Part shown: positions 8,062 to 16,536 of the stretch, one piece after another
Layout of the letters: each line of letters opens with the position of its first letter
Position numbering within the stretch: position 1 is the stretch's first letter
DNA from: Crossiella cryophila
Lineage (GTDB): Bacteria; Actinomycetota; Actinomycetes; Mycobacteriales; Pseudonocardiaceae
Length of the DNA stretch: 64,000 nucleotides
Reading direction: 5' to 3'
NCBI RefSeq assembly: GCF_014204915.1
Contig: NZ_JACHMH010000001.1
Coordinates: forward strand, 6,411,501 to 6,475,500
Notes under the pieces: model-generated
What the model was told of the DNA's origin: nothing
Database searches by the model: none
The model's input: the letters and a program-made list of their open reading frames with translations, nothing else
Program-made: the position numbers and the translations under genes

Positions 8062-9316
8062 CCTGATGAACTTCCTCTTCGCCGCGGGCGCGTTCGCCAT
8101 TCTGGCGCACAAGCTCCGCTCGTGGCAGACCGTCCCGGTCGAGCAGCGGCCGGTGATGCTGCCGCTCTGCGTCTCGGCGGCCGGTGTGGGGACGACGTTC
8201 CTGATCGCCGCCCCGGTCGTGGGCATGAACATCAACCTGCTCAGCGGCTTCCCGTTGTCCATCATGCTGATGAGCCTCTCCCTGCTCACCTGGGTCTGCG
8301 CCGGCCAGCTCATGGTGATCTACTGGCGCCATCCGGCGGAGCGGGCCTGGCGGAGTGCTCGCTGGCGGATCGGGATCTACAGCACGATCGCGGTCATCGA
8401 AACCGTGCTGTTCGCGCTGGGACAGCCCACCGGCGAGCACCACAACGACTTCATCACCGTCTACGCCAACGACCCGTTCCTCGGCGGGATGACGGTGCTG
8501 CACTTCGCCACCTACGCCGTCGGGATGCTAACCATCTCGGTCATGTGCTGGAAGTGGTCCACCGAATCCACGACGGCGGGCCGGCCGTGGTTGCGCCGCG
8601 GCCTGCGCCTGATCACAGTCGGCTTCGCCATGTCCATGATCAGCGGGGTCAGCACGGTGGTCGCCGTGACGAGTAGCTGGCTGGGCACCGATCTGCTTCC
8701 GGTGACCGGGGCGATTTCTCACCTGATGACGGTGGTGTCGCTGCCGGTGGTTGTGGTGGGCACGTTCCTGCCGCTGGCGGGGCCAAAGGTGTCCGCGGTC
8801 TGGGCCTGGCTGGTTCAGCGTCGGGCTGACCTGCGTGACACCCGGACCCTGGCCCCGCTGTGGCGGGAGTTGCTGGTGGTCGATCCGAAAATGGTGCACC
8901 GGCAGAGGCCGTTGATCGACTGGTTCAACGCCGATTCCCGCCTGTACTGGCGGGTGATCGAGATCAACGACTGGCTTGAACGTCTCCGTCCATACCGCTC
9001 TCAGGAAGTCGCAGCCGACATCAGCGGACGGCTGCACGCACTCGATCTCGATGGCGATGTGGCATGGCCCTACCAGGAGGCTGGCGAGATCCGGGCCGCC
9101 CTCCAAGCACGACAACACGGTCTCCCAGGTCCGCTGGCCGAGGCAGCCGACGAGGATGGCGCCGCTGTGCGGACCAGCCACGCGTTCGCCGCGGAACGGG
9201 CGCGCCTAGTGCTGGTGGCCACAGTGTTCAGCAGCTCCACCGTCGACAGCCTCGTCATACCAAGGACGCAGGAGCTGGCTGGCGATGGGCGCACCGGTTC
9301 GCTGCCCAGACCATGA
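8051..9316 (+). CDS. MAB_1171c-type multi-pass membrane protein
   Basis: A 421-aa protein with seven predicted membrane segments in the first ~250 residues and a soluble C-terminal part with helical character (LAPLWRELL, VDPKMVHRQRP). The architecture and the position after an ImmA/IrrE gene match the actinobacterial 'MAB_1171c putative transporter' (DUF6545-like) group. Its biochemical role is not established to my knowledge. GTG 8051 is chosen for GAGGTGCCA just upstream and for the short overlap with the ImmA gene. The last ~60 residues look less ordered. A transporter label would be speculative. Confidence 0.6.
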   Translation: MGLDLMNFLFAAGAFAILAHKLRSWQTVPVEQRPVMLPLCVSAAGVGTTFLIAAPVVGMNINLLSGFPLSIMLMSLSLLTWVCAGQLMVIYWRHPAERAWRSARWRIGIYSTIAVIETVLFALGQPTGEHHNDFITVYANDPFLGGMTVLHFATYAVGMLTISVMCWKWSTESTTAGRPWLRRGLRLITVGFAMSMISGVSTVVAVTSSWLGTDLLPVTGAISHLMTVVSLPVVVVGTFLPLAGPKVSAVWAWLVQRRADLRDTRTLAPLWRELLVVDPKMVHRQRPLIDWFNADSRLYWRVIEINDWLERLRPYRSQEVAADISGRLHALDLDGDVAWPYQEAGEIRAALQARQHGLPGPLAEAADEDGAAVRTSHAFAAERARLVLVATVFSSSTVDSLVIPRTQELAGDGRTGSLPRP

Positions 9317-9334
9317 CACCTCGAAAGGATGTTC

Positions 9335-10735
9335 ATGCCGACGTCCCGACTGGAGCACGCCCTGGTCCTGGGAGGCGGCCTCGCCGGCACCCTGGCCGCG
9401 TTCGCCCTGTTGCAGCACGCCGACACGATCACCGTCGTCGACCGTGACCGGCTCTCCGGCGAGCAGTCCCGCCGCAAGGGGGCACCTCACGCCCGACACA
9501 CTCACGTGCTGGTGTCCGGCGGTGCCCGCGCCATCGACGAACTGGTACCCGGGACGACGAAAACCCTGCTGGCAGCAGGCGCTCAACTGATCAACCTGCC
9601 CGGCCGATATCTGACCCTGGCCCCCGATGGCGGCTGGTTTCCCCGCTTCCCCGGAACCCAGTACATCCTCGGATCCAGCAGGGATCTGCTGGAGTCGACA
9701 CTGCGGTCGCGCCTGCGGGAACACCAGCACGTCAGATTCATGGACGACACCGACGTCGTGGGCCTGACCGGTGACGCCGCGGCGGTCACCGGCGCCCGGC
9801 TTCGCACCCGGTCCACCGGGCACCTCCTCGATGAGGCGGCCGACCTCGTCATCGACACAACCGGCCGCGGCTCTGACGCGGTCGGCTGGCTGACCGAACT
9901 CGGTCTCCCCAGCGTTCGCGAGTCCGTGGTTGACCCCGGAATCTTTTACGCCACAAGAATTTTCCGAGCCCCAGACGAAGCAGGACCGGACTTCCCCGCA
10001 CTCAACGTCCAGTCCAGCCCGATACTGACGCCCGAAGTCCGCCGCGGCGGAACCCTAATTCCGATCGAGGACGGTCTCTGGACCGTTACGGTGGCCGGAG
10101 CAACTGGCGACCACCCCGGCATCGACGATGACGGCTTCGCTGAGTTCGCCGCCAGTCTGCCGCACCCGGTTCTCGCCGAGCTGATCGCTGCCGCGGAGCC
10201 AGTTGGTCCGGCATTCGGGTTCCGCGCGCACGCCAACCGCCGCCGGTACTTCGAGCGACAGCGGGCGGCGCCCCGTGGGTTCGTTGTTCTCGGCGACGCT
10301 TACGCCACCTTCAACCCGATCTACGGTCACGGCATGTCCGTGGCCGCCCTGTCCGCGATCGCGCTCCGCGACGGGCTGCAGCACCACGGCCCCGAGGCCA
10401 CGGCGGTCATTCAGCGCAAGATCGCCGACACCTCGAACAGCGCGTGGACCATGGCGACGGACCAGGATCTCCGGTATCCCCAGACCGTTGGCCCCCGGCC
10501 AGGACTGACCACGCGCCTGGGTTACCGCTTGCAGGATTGGCTCGGCACCAAGGGAATGCACAGCCGGACCGTGGCGACCGCGCAGTTGGACGTCTTCACC
10601 CTCTCCGCCTCGCCAAGGCAGGCACTGCGTCCGCGGGTCCTGCTCGATGTCCTACGGAGTCCCCGGCGTCCCGGACTGCCCGCGCCCCCATTCACTGACG
10701 ACGAACGCCACGTCCTCGCACCGACACCGAACTGA
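9335..10735 (+). CDS. FAD-dependent oxidoreductase (epoxidase/halogenase-like fold)
   Basis: A 466-aa flavoprotein with an N-terminal dinucleotide-binding GGGLAG motif (GxGxxG, residues ~13-18). It also has the second FAD motif, VVLGDAYATFNPIYGHGMS near residue 325, which is the GD motif of p-hydroxybenzoate-hydroxylase/geranylgeranyl-reductase-type enzymes. No membrane segment and no flavin-halogenase WxWxIP are seen. ATG 9335 is chosen for AAAGG six bases upstream. It lies 18 bp after the membrane-protein gene and ends the XRE-ImmA-membrane-FAD operon. Substrate unknown; a lipophilic or peptide substrate is only a guess. Confidence 0.7.
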   Translation: MPTSRLEHALVLGGGLAGTLAAFALLQHADTITVVDRDRLSGEQSRRKGAPHARHTHVLVSGGARAIDELVPGTTKTLLAAGAQLINLPGRYLTLAPDGGWFPRFPGTQYILGSSRDLLESTLRSRLREHQHVRFMDDTDVVGLTGDAAAVTGARLRTRSTGHLLDEAADLVIDTTGRGSDAVGWLTELGLPSVRESVVDPGIFYATRIFRAPDEAGPDFPALNVQSSPILTPEVRRGGTLIPIEDGLWTVTVAGATGDHPGIDDDGFAEFAASLPHPVLAELIAAAEPVGPAFGFRAHANRRRYFERQRAAPRGFVVLGDAYATFNPIYGHGMSVAALSAIALRDGLQHHGPEATAVIQRKIADTSNSAWTMATDQDLRYPQTVGPRPGLTTRLGYRLQDWLGTKGMHSRTVATAQLDVFTLSASPRQALRPRVLLDVLRSPRRPGLPAPPFTDDERHVLAPTPN

Positions 10736-10759
10736 TCAGCGCGATCACCGAATGAGGGC

Positions 10760-10795
10760 GGCGCTGGCCAGCCAGGGGGGCGGCTGACCAGCGCC
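10760..10795 (+). terminator. stem-loop after the FAD oxidoreductase gene
   Basis: GGCGCTGGCCAGCC (10760-10773) pairs with GGCTGACCAGCGCC (10782-10795). This gives a 14-bp stem with one mismatch and an 8-nt G-rich loop, 24 bp after the stop codon. A second hairpin, GGATCGAC/GTCGATCC (10804-10811 and 10825-10832), follows. The pair probably separates this operon from the radical-SAM operon. Confidence 0.6.
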
Positions 10796-10869
10796 TGTCT
10801 GGCGGATCGACGAAGGGGGGAGGTGTCGATCCACCAGCTCGTAGCGTAGGCGCCAACGTCCTGTACCGG

Positions 10870-10920
10870 ATGGAATTCCGCACCCATCGCCCGATGTACC
10901 GCACGCCACGACGTCGATGA
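10870..10920 (+). CDS. candidate 16-residue Arg-rich peptide ORF before a radical-SAM gene
   Basis: An ATG at 10870 opens a 16-codon frame, MEFRTHRPMYRTPRRR, ending with TGA at 10918-10920, 12 bp before the radical-SAM start. It has five Arg in the last eight residues plus Tyr and His. It could be a RiPP-type precursor, a leader peptide or chance. No good ribosome site precedes it, and a frame of this length is not rare by chance. Only the position next to a SPASM-type radical-SAM gene makes it worth listing. Confidence 0.2.
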   Translation: MEFRTHRPMYRTPRRR

Positions 10921-10932
10921 CGGGAGCCTGCC

Positions 10933-11823
10933 GTGCAACACCTGGAGTTCGCCTGGTTCGAGGTCACCGGAAAATGCCAGCTTGAGTGCGAGCACTGCTA
11001 CGCCGACTCCGGCCCGAAGGGCACCAACGGCACCATGCGCCCCGCCGACTGGACCCGCGTGATCAACGAAGTCGCCCAGCTCGGCGCGAGAATGATCCAG
11101 TTCATCGGAGGGGAACCGGCGCTGTACCCCGGGCTGCCCGAGCTGGTGAACCACGCCCGCGACCACGGGCTGGAGGTGGAGGTCTTCTCTAACCTGGTGC
11201 ACGTGCCGCCGCAGCTCTGGAACGTCCTCACCCAACCCGGCGTGCGCCTGGCCACCAGCTACTACTCCGACCAGCCGGATGAACACGCCGCGATCACCCG
11301 CCGACGCGGCAGCCACGCGCGAACGAAGTCCGACATCATCGAAGCCCTGCGCCGCTCGATCCCGCTCCGCGTCGGGTTGATCGACGTACAGGACGGCCAG
11401 CGGGTCGAGCAGGCCCGCGCCGAACTCACCGAGCTGGGCGTCACCGACATCGGTGTGGACCACCTGCGGCAGGTTGGCCGCGGCGTCCGGGACCGCACCC
11501 CGAGCATGGACCAGCTCTGCGGCCGCTGCGCCCGCGGACAGGTCGCCATCGCCCCGGACGGGTCGGTGTGGCCGTGCGTGTTCTCCCGGTGGATGCCGGT
11601 GGGCAACGTCAGGATGAACAGCCTCGCCGACATCCTCACCAGCTCGGCCATGGCCGGCACCGCCCAGACCTTGGAGGACCACTTCGCCACCCGGGGCGCC
11701 TCGGGGTTGTGCGATCCGCAATGCGGTCCGAGCTGCGGACCGGCCTGTCTGCCCCACTGCTGGCCCACCGGCAACGGGCCGTGCACGCCCAAGGGCGGCT
11801 GCCAACCCAACTACGATGCCTAG
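10933..11823 (+). CDS. radical SAM/SPASM-like protein
   Basis: A 296-aa protein. CQLECEHC (residues ~15-22) is the CxxxCxxC motif that binds the SAM-cleaving [4Fe-4S] cluster. FIGGEPALYP (~57-66) is the GGE strand that contacts SAM. The C-terminal half has LCGRCARGQVAIAPDGSVWPC, as in SPASM/twitch auxiliary-cluster domains. A dense Cys-rich tail follows (residues 261-292, eight Cys separated by Gly/Pro), richer than a normal SPASM domain. GTG 10933 has GGGAG six bases upstream. The gene overlaps or abuts the ATPase gene. A peptide or small-molecule substrate is unknown. Confidence 0.8.
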   Translation: MQHLEFAWFEVTGKCQLECEHCYADSGPKGTNGTMRPADWTRVINEVAQLGARMIQFIGGEPALYPGLPELVNHARDHGLEVEVFSNLVHVPPQLWNVLTQPGVRLATSYYSDQPDEHAAITRRRGSHARTKSDIIEALRRSIPLRVGLIDVQDGQRVEQARAELTELGVTDIGVDHLRQVGRGVRDRTPSMDQLCGRCARGQVAIAPDGSVWPCVFSRWMPVGNVRMNSLADILTSSAMAGTAQTLEDHFATRGASGLCDPQCGPSCGPACLPHCWPTGNGPCTPKGGCQPNYDA

Positions 11824-11830
11824 GAGAACG

Positions 11831-12574
11831 GTGTTCGTCCGCCGCGCCTACATCCCCGACGGCCTGCAGCCAGACGACCACGAGGTCTGGCCGTTCACCG
11901 TGCCGTGCGTGTCCCAGCTGGCCAAGGAGGGGCTGACCTTCACCCACCCGGTCACCTTCCTCGTCGGCGGCAACGGCACCGGCAAGTCCACCTTGGCCGA
12001 GGCCATCGCCGAGGGATTCCGGCTGGACTCCCAGGGCGGACGGGCCGCGGCCAAGACCGGCCGGCCGAACCCGGTGAAGACCCCGCTCGGCGAGGTCCTC
12101 CGGCTGGAGACCACCGCCCAGGGCGCACGCATGCTCAGCGGCCCCCGGGTGAAGAAGAAGGGCTTCTTCCTGCGCGCGGAGACCGCCTTCAGCATGACCG
12201 AGAACCTCGGCGGCGTCCCCGGCTACTGGGATGAGGACACCGCGGCGCTGAGCCACGGCGAGGGCTTCCTGGCCGTCTTCGCCGCCATGTTCCGCGACCC
12301 GGGCTTCTACGTCCTGGACGAACCCGAGGCCGCGTTGTCCTTCGACTCCAGCCTGCAACTGGTCGCGCTCCTGCACCAGCTCGGGCAGACCGGCGCCCAG
12401 GTGGTGTGCGCCACCCACTCACCGATCCTGGCCTCCGTGCCCGGGGCGGACATCGTCGAAGTCGGCGAGCACGGCTTCCACCGGGTGCGGTGGGATCAGC
12501 TGGAGCTGGTCGACCACTGGCGCCGCTACCTGAACAACCCCGACAGCTACCTGCGCCACCTCACCGAGTCATGA
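11831..12574 (+). CDS. AAA/ABC-type ATPase, soluble
   Basis: A 247-aa P-loop protein with Walker A GGNGTGKST (residues ~46-54), an ABC-like LSHGEGFLAVF segment, Walker B VLDEPEAALS and a switch histidine in CATHSPIL. The order resembles stand-alone SMC/RecF-like 'AAA family ATPase' proteins rather than a membrane transporter partner. No permease is adjacent. GTG 11831 follows GGAG with 4-bp spacing; the in-frame ATG 11816 overlaps the radical-SAM gene and lacks a site. It overlaps the downstream kinase-fold gene by ATGA, so the three genes should act together. Confidence 0.75.
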   Translation: MFVRRAYIPDGLQPDDHEVWPFTVPCVSQLAKEGLTFTHPVTFLVGGNGTGKSTLAEAIAEGFRLDSQGGRAAAKTGRPNPVKTPLGEVLRLETTAQGARMLSGPRVKKKGFFLRAETAFSMTENLGGVPGYWDEDTAALSHGEGFLAVFAAMFRDPGFYVLDEPEAALSFDSSLQLVALLHQLGQTGAQVVCATHSPILASVPGADIVEVGEHGFHRVRWDQLELVDHWRRYLNNPDSYLRHLTES

Positions 12575-13425
12575 ACCACCCCGGCCTGACCCCCGAACCC
12601 GAGACCGACCCGGACGCGAAGTTCCGCAACTGGATGCGACTCAACCTCGCCCGCGCCGCCGCGGAGTTCGATCTGACCGTCACCGGCAACCCGATCTTCG
12701 GGTGGCGGCTGCGCTCCGTCGGCGCCCGTGCCGAGGGACTGGCTGGACCGCGGTGGCTGCGCGTGGCCAGCTCCGAGGTGGAGTGGGCCCGCGGACCGGC
12801 CTGGACCGGCAACAGCGACGCGAACAGCCTCGGCGGCATTCCCAAGCCCACCGTGCTGGCCAGCACCGAATGGACAGAGTGGGACTGGCGCACCCAGCGC
12901 GCCGAGGTCATGCCGCTGCTGAACGGCCTTCCTTGCTCACCGACCGACGTCCTCCACGAGGAGGTCGACCTCCCCGGCGCCTGGTGGGCAGACCTCCGCC
13001 GGTCCGTCGACCGGCTGGCCGCAGCCCCCACCGAACGAGTGCATGCCGACCAGGACAAGATCGACGCCCGACTGCGCAAGGCGTTCGGCGAAGGCGTCGT
13101 CGTCCAGGTTGAGCAGTGGGAAACCGTCCACGGTGACCTGCACTGGGCCAACCTGCTCAGCCCCGATCTGGTCATCCTGGACTGGGAGTCCTGGGGCCGC
13201 GGCCCGGCCGGCACGGACGCGGCGACGTTGTACTGCTACAGCCTGCTTGTACCCGGCACGGCCCGCACCGTGCGCGAGGTCCTCGCGGACGTGCTCGGCA
13301 CTCCTGCTGGACGAATCGCCCAGCTCTGCGTCGGCGCGCGCCTGCTCAACCGCGCCGCCCAAGGCGATCACCCGGAACTCGTCGAACCGCTCACTCATCA
13401 TCTGGACGAGCTGTTGCCGCGGTAG
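12571..13425 (+). CDS. APH-fold phosphotransferase/kinase-like protein
   Basis: A 284-aa protein with the aminoglycoside-phosphotransferase catalytic loop VHGDLHWANLL (the HGD and following Asn) and ILDWESWGRGPAGTDAA (metal-binding Asp of the DxD/DFG equivalent) about 15 residues later. The N-lobe ATP-binding Lys is less clear. ATG 12571 overlaps the ATPase stop (ATGA). The family phosphorylates small-molecule or sugar hydroxyls. In this operon it may modify the product or substrate of the radical-SAM enzyme, or confer self-protection; both are inference. Confidence 0.65.
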   Translation: MNHPGLTPEPETDPDAKFRNWMRLNLARAAAEFDLTVTGNPIFGWRLRSVGARAEGLAGPRWLRVASSEVEWARGPAWTGNSDANSLGGIPKPTVLASTEWTEWDWRTQRAEVMPLLNGLPCSPTDVLHEEVDLPGAWWADLRRSVDRLAAAPTERVHADQDKIDARLRKAFGEGVVVQVEQWETVHGDLHWANLLSPDLVILDWESWGRGPAGTDAATLYCYSLLVPGTARTVREVLADVLGTPAGRIAQLCVGARLLNRAAQGDHPELVEPLTHHLDELLPR

Positions 13426-13554
13426 CGGCGGTTCTCCCCGGCGTGCCGACTGCCCCAGCGAACAGGTTGGGGATCTGACGAACAGCCTCGCCAGATTCTG
13501 AACCAGGTTTCCATTTCTATAGTGCAGCAAGGGGTTCCGCTGCGCTGAAGTCAG

Positions 13555-14115
13555 CTACTCCGATGAGTCGATCGGGTGCGGTGCACGGAAATCCAGTAGC
13601 CGCAGCAACGACCGGCGGGCAACGAAGGTGGCGACCAACGCGATGTCCAGCGCCAACCAGCCGGCAACGGCCGCCGCCAGCGCCAAACCCCACGGCCAGC
13701 CTATGGCAGTCAGCGTGACGGCTGCCAGCAGAGGCAGCGGCACCGTGGCAAGCCGGAACGCCCAGGCGCCTGCGTTGGTGAGTTCGTCCAGGTTGACGTT
13801 CTTCGGCGTGGGTTCCGGCCCGCGGTCTGCCTTCAGCAGCGGGCCGGTGCGCCGGGTCAGCACCACGACGGCGGCCAACGCCATTACGCACCAGGACGCA
13901 ACGGCAAGCCCGAAGCCCCAGCCGGTGAGGATGCCGAGCGCATCCACGGCCAGCCACACCACGAAGAGGAAGACGAGCATCGCCACCACCGTGGGCAACA
14001 ACGTGGCCAGCGCCAGTTTGAGAGCGAGCCTTGCGTACACACGGTTCGCCGTACCCTCAACCGCATCTTCGGCCGAGTCCCGCCACTCGCCGGACCGGTC
14101 CTGGTAGTAGTTCAT
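13555..14115 (-). CDS. hypothetical membrane protein
   Basis: A 186-aa protein with a charged N-terminus and four hydrophobic segments in two pairs (about residues 30-60, 65-85, 120-140, 143-165). A polar loop contains the sequence LLKADRGPEPTPKNVN between them. ATG 14115 has AAGGA 9 bp upstream. I do not recognise a family. It lies 132 bp downstream of the DegT-fold gene on the same strand and may be cotranscribed with it. Confidence 0.5.
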   Translation of the reverse strand: MNYYQDRSGEWRDSAEDAVEGTANRVYARLALKLALATLLPTVVAMLVFLFVVWLAVDALGILTGWGFGLAVASWCVMALAAVVVLTRRTGPLLKADRGPEPTPKNVNLDELTNAGAWAFRLATVPLPLLAAVTLTAIGWPWGLALAAAVAGWLALDIALVATFVARRSLLRLLDFRAPHPIDSSE

Positions 14116-14247
14116 CGCATTGAATCCTTGGTAGTCACTTCGAGCCGAATTCCTTGGTACATAAAGGCTCTAGGAAGCTCACGGGCGCTGGATGACCTTG
14201 CTGAGGCAGAGCACCGTGCACCCAGGAGCCGCCTGGGAACGGGAACT

Positions 14248-15294
14248 TCATGCCGGACTCCATCGGCGTGCTTCATTGACAACGGTCGTGGCGATCTGGC
14301 GAACGTGGTCCTCGGTCACCTTGGCGGGCAGGCTGATCGCCAACATGGTGTCCACCACTGCCCGAGCGCGAAGGCATGGTTGTTCGACGTAGGCGCTGAA
14401 GGCGGGTACCTGGTCTGCTGAGGTCAGCCCGTAGGTACCCACGCTGTTGGGTACTCCGCGTACGGCCAGGTGGGCGCAGAACTCCCGTGGGGCTGGCATG
14501 TCCAGGTGTGCCAGCAGGCTGTGCCCGTTCCAGCTCTCCGGTCCCGTGGCGTGCGGGATGACCAACCCGGATGTGCCAAGAAGGTGCTTGGTCAGCAACA
14601 GGGTCCGCCGTGCCTGATCGCGAAGCGTCTCGTCCAAGTCGGCCAGCTTGGCGCGGGCGATGGCGGCCAGCGGGTCGGCGAGGCGGTAGCTGTTGCCCGG
14701 CAGCGCGGGCGTGGTTGTTGCAGTGGCCGGATCCTGGCCGTGCTGGCGGAGCGTGCGGCAGGCCCCGGCGAACTCGATGTCATGGGTGAGTAGGAATCCT
14801 CCCTCGCCGGAGTTCAGGAGGTTGCCCGCGCGGGTGGAGAAGCACCCGATGTCCCCCAGGGTCCCCGCGGGCGCGCCGTCGATGGTGGTGCCGATGGCCT
14901 GGCTGGCGTCCTCGATCACCCGTAGTCCGTGGGTGCCGGCGAACTCGACCGTGCGGCAGGCGTCTCCGGTACGGCCCCACTGGTGTACCAACAGCACGGC
15001 CTTGGACAGCACGGTGATCTTGGCTTCCAAGTCCTCCAGGTCCAGCCCTGCGCCGCTGGGTCCGCAGTCGACGAAGACCGGCCGCGCGCCGACATCGAGC
15101 ACCGGCGCCACCGAACTCGCTGGCGCCAGCGCAGGCACCAGCACCTCATCACCAGAGCCGATTCCCAACGCGACCAGGGCAAGGCGGAGCGCCGCGGTGC
15201 CACTGGAGACCGCAACCGCGTGCGGCACTTGGAATCGAATAGCCAGCTCCCGCTCGTACCGATCCACGTCCGTTCGACCCGTTGCGTTTGACAT
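14248..15294 (-). CDS. DegT/DnrJ/EryC1/StrS-fold protein lacking the PLP lysine
   Basis: A 348-aa protein with the fold signatures of sugar aminotransferases: AVSSGTAALRLAL (phosphate loop), VIEDASQAIG with the Asp that pairs with the PLP pyridine nitrogen, and a GEGGFLLT strand. In active members the residue seven positions into the F-S-x-x-x-x-K segment is the Schiff-base lysine. Here residue 158 is Asn (FSTRAGNLLNSGEGG). A normal transaminase mechanism is therefore unlikely; ColD-type dehydratases replace this Lys with His, not Asn. ATG 15294 has AGGAG 11 bp upstream; the GTG at 15306 is too close to it. Role unknown. Confidence 0.7.
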   Translation of the reverse strand: MSNATGRTDVDRYERELAIRFQVPHAVAVSSGTAALRLALVALGIGSGDEVLVPALAPASSVAPVLDVGARPVFVDCGPSGAGLDLEDLEAKITVLSKAVLLVHQWGRTGDACRTVEFAGTHGLRVIEDASQAIGTTIDGAPAGTLGDIGCFSTRAGNLLNSGEGGFLLTHDIEFAGACRTLRQHGQDPATATTTPALPGNSYRLADPLAAIARAKLADLDETLRDQARRTLLLTKHLLGTSGLVIPHATGPESWNGHSLLAHLDMPAPREFCAHLAVRGVPNSVGTYGLTSADQVPAFSAYVEQPCLRARAVVDTMLAISLPAKVTEDHVRQIATTVVNEARRWSPA

Positions 15295-15366
15295 CGCGCC
15301 ACACACTCCTGGTGTAGAAGGACACTTGTCTCATCTGGACTGGATCTCCACCAACGACCGACTGCC

Positions 15367-16383
15367 TCAGTCCTGTTCGCCTTCAGGGTGTGCTAGGACC
15401 GGTTCGCCTTGTGCGCCAAGAGGTTCCCGTAGCGAGATGGTGACCTCACACGGCTTACCCGGGCTTGCGTCAGAGCGGCGAGTTTGACTCGGGAACGCAA
15501 TTTCCTCAGCGACGGTGCGGTTTCCAGCCCTGGTAGGAGTTCTGGCGTTCAGCAGCAATCCCGCTCGACTACGAAGCATCTGGGTCGTCGCCTCCTCCGA
15601 CGACGCCTGCTTTTCGATCGCATCCCACAGGTCAAAGTTGTCTTCCACGAATGGTTTGGAACCCTCAAAGCCCGCAGACTCAGCTGTTGCGGCCATCGCC
15701 GGCAACTCGGCGAACTCCAGCAGCGTCATGGAGCCAGCCACACCCGGGTGTGCACCCGCACTCAACGGCACCACCTGCACTGTCAGATTGGGCCGTGCAG
15801 CTGCGGCGGCCACGGCCTGTAGCTGTTGGGCGTGCACACCGGGACCGCCAATCGGTCGCCGGAGGGCAGCTTCGTCGATCAGGAAGTGCAGGCGCGGCAT
15901 CGGGTCGCGATCGAGAATGAGCTGGCGAGCCGCCAGGATGCCGACCAGGCGACGCACGTCCCGGTAGGACAGATGCGGGTATAGGCACGACAGGAATGCT
16001 TGGCTGTAGGCAGCGGTCTGCAGCAGCAAGGGGATGGACCCAAGGGTGTATGCACGAAGGACTGTGGCCTCGTCTTCCAACGGGATCTCTCGACGCCACG
16101 TCAGCGGCAACCACGTGCCGATCCCATACCACCAGTCCCTGTCTGCCGGCGTGCTCAACAGGTCGACGAGGTTGTCGCGCAGTTCAGCGGGTGCCTTGTA
16201 GAGGTTCAACAGGGCGCTCACGTCGGATGGATCCATGCCGCGTTCACCGGTTTCCATCCGCTGAATCTTGGTCACGGAGCATCCGGTCGCTTTCGCCACC
16301 GCAGCCAAAGTCAGGCGCTTGGCCTCACGCATCTCCCGCAGCACCGTGCGCACCTTGCGTTCTGCGGAGGCAGCTGATCTCAT
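15367..16383 (-). CDS. helix-turn-helix regulator with DUF5753 (Scr1-type)
   Basis: A 338-aa protein. Residues ~8-70 are an HTH (LRKVRE-like start, LAAVAKATGCSVTKIQRMETGERG). Residues ~95-275 read as the DUF5753 effector-like domain (YTLGSIPLLLQTAAYSQAFL, LIDEAALRRPIGG, VQVVPLSAGAHPGVAGS). This two-domain pattern defines a large actinomycete regulator family, often with a small DUF397 partner, which I do not find here. ATG 16383 follows a GCGGAG site by about 8 bp; the open frame starts further upstream. It precedes the DegT-fold gene by 72 bp. Confidence 0.8.
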   Translation of the reverse strand: MRSAASAERKVRTVLREMREAKRLTLAAVAKATGCSVTKIQRMETGERGMDPSDVSALLNLYKAPAELRDNLVDLLSTPADRDWWYGIGTWLPLTWRREIPLEDEATVLRAYTLGSIPLLLQTAAYSQAFLSCLYPHLSYRDVRRLVGILAARQLILDRDPMPRLHFLIDEAALRRPIGGPGVHAQQLQAVAAAAARPNLTVQVVPLSAGAHPGVAGSMTLLEFAELPAMAATAESAGFEGSKPFVEDNFDLWDAIEKQASSEEATTQMLRSRAGLLLNARTPTRAGNRTVAEEIAFPSQTRRSDASPGKPCEVTISLREPLGAQGEPVLAHPEGEQD

Positions 16384-16536
16384 GGGGTTTGCTCCGCTCA
16401 ACGTGATCGTGGTGTCGTCGTATAGGTGGCAATTCCGGATTGCTGTTGCGAGGGTTGCCATCCGTGGCGGACAGCAGGCAACCACCGGTCGGATTGGTGC
16501 TCATCAACCGAACGCGGACGACCCGGTGGCGGAGGG

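Noticed and set aside
10823-10849. Short GTG frame (8 codons) in the radical-SAM leader
   Set aside because: The G-rich site touches the GTG, and the start of the frame lies within one arm of a hairpin.
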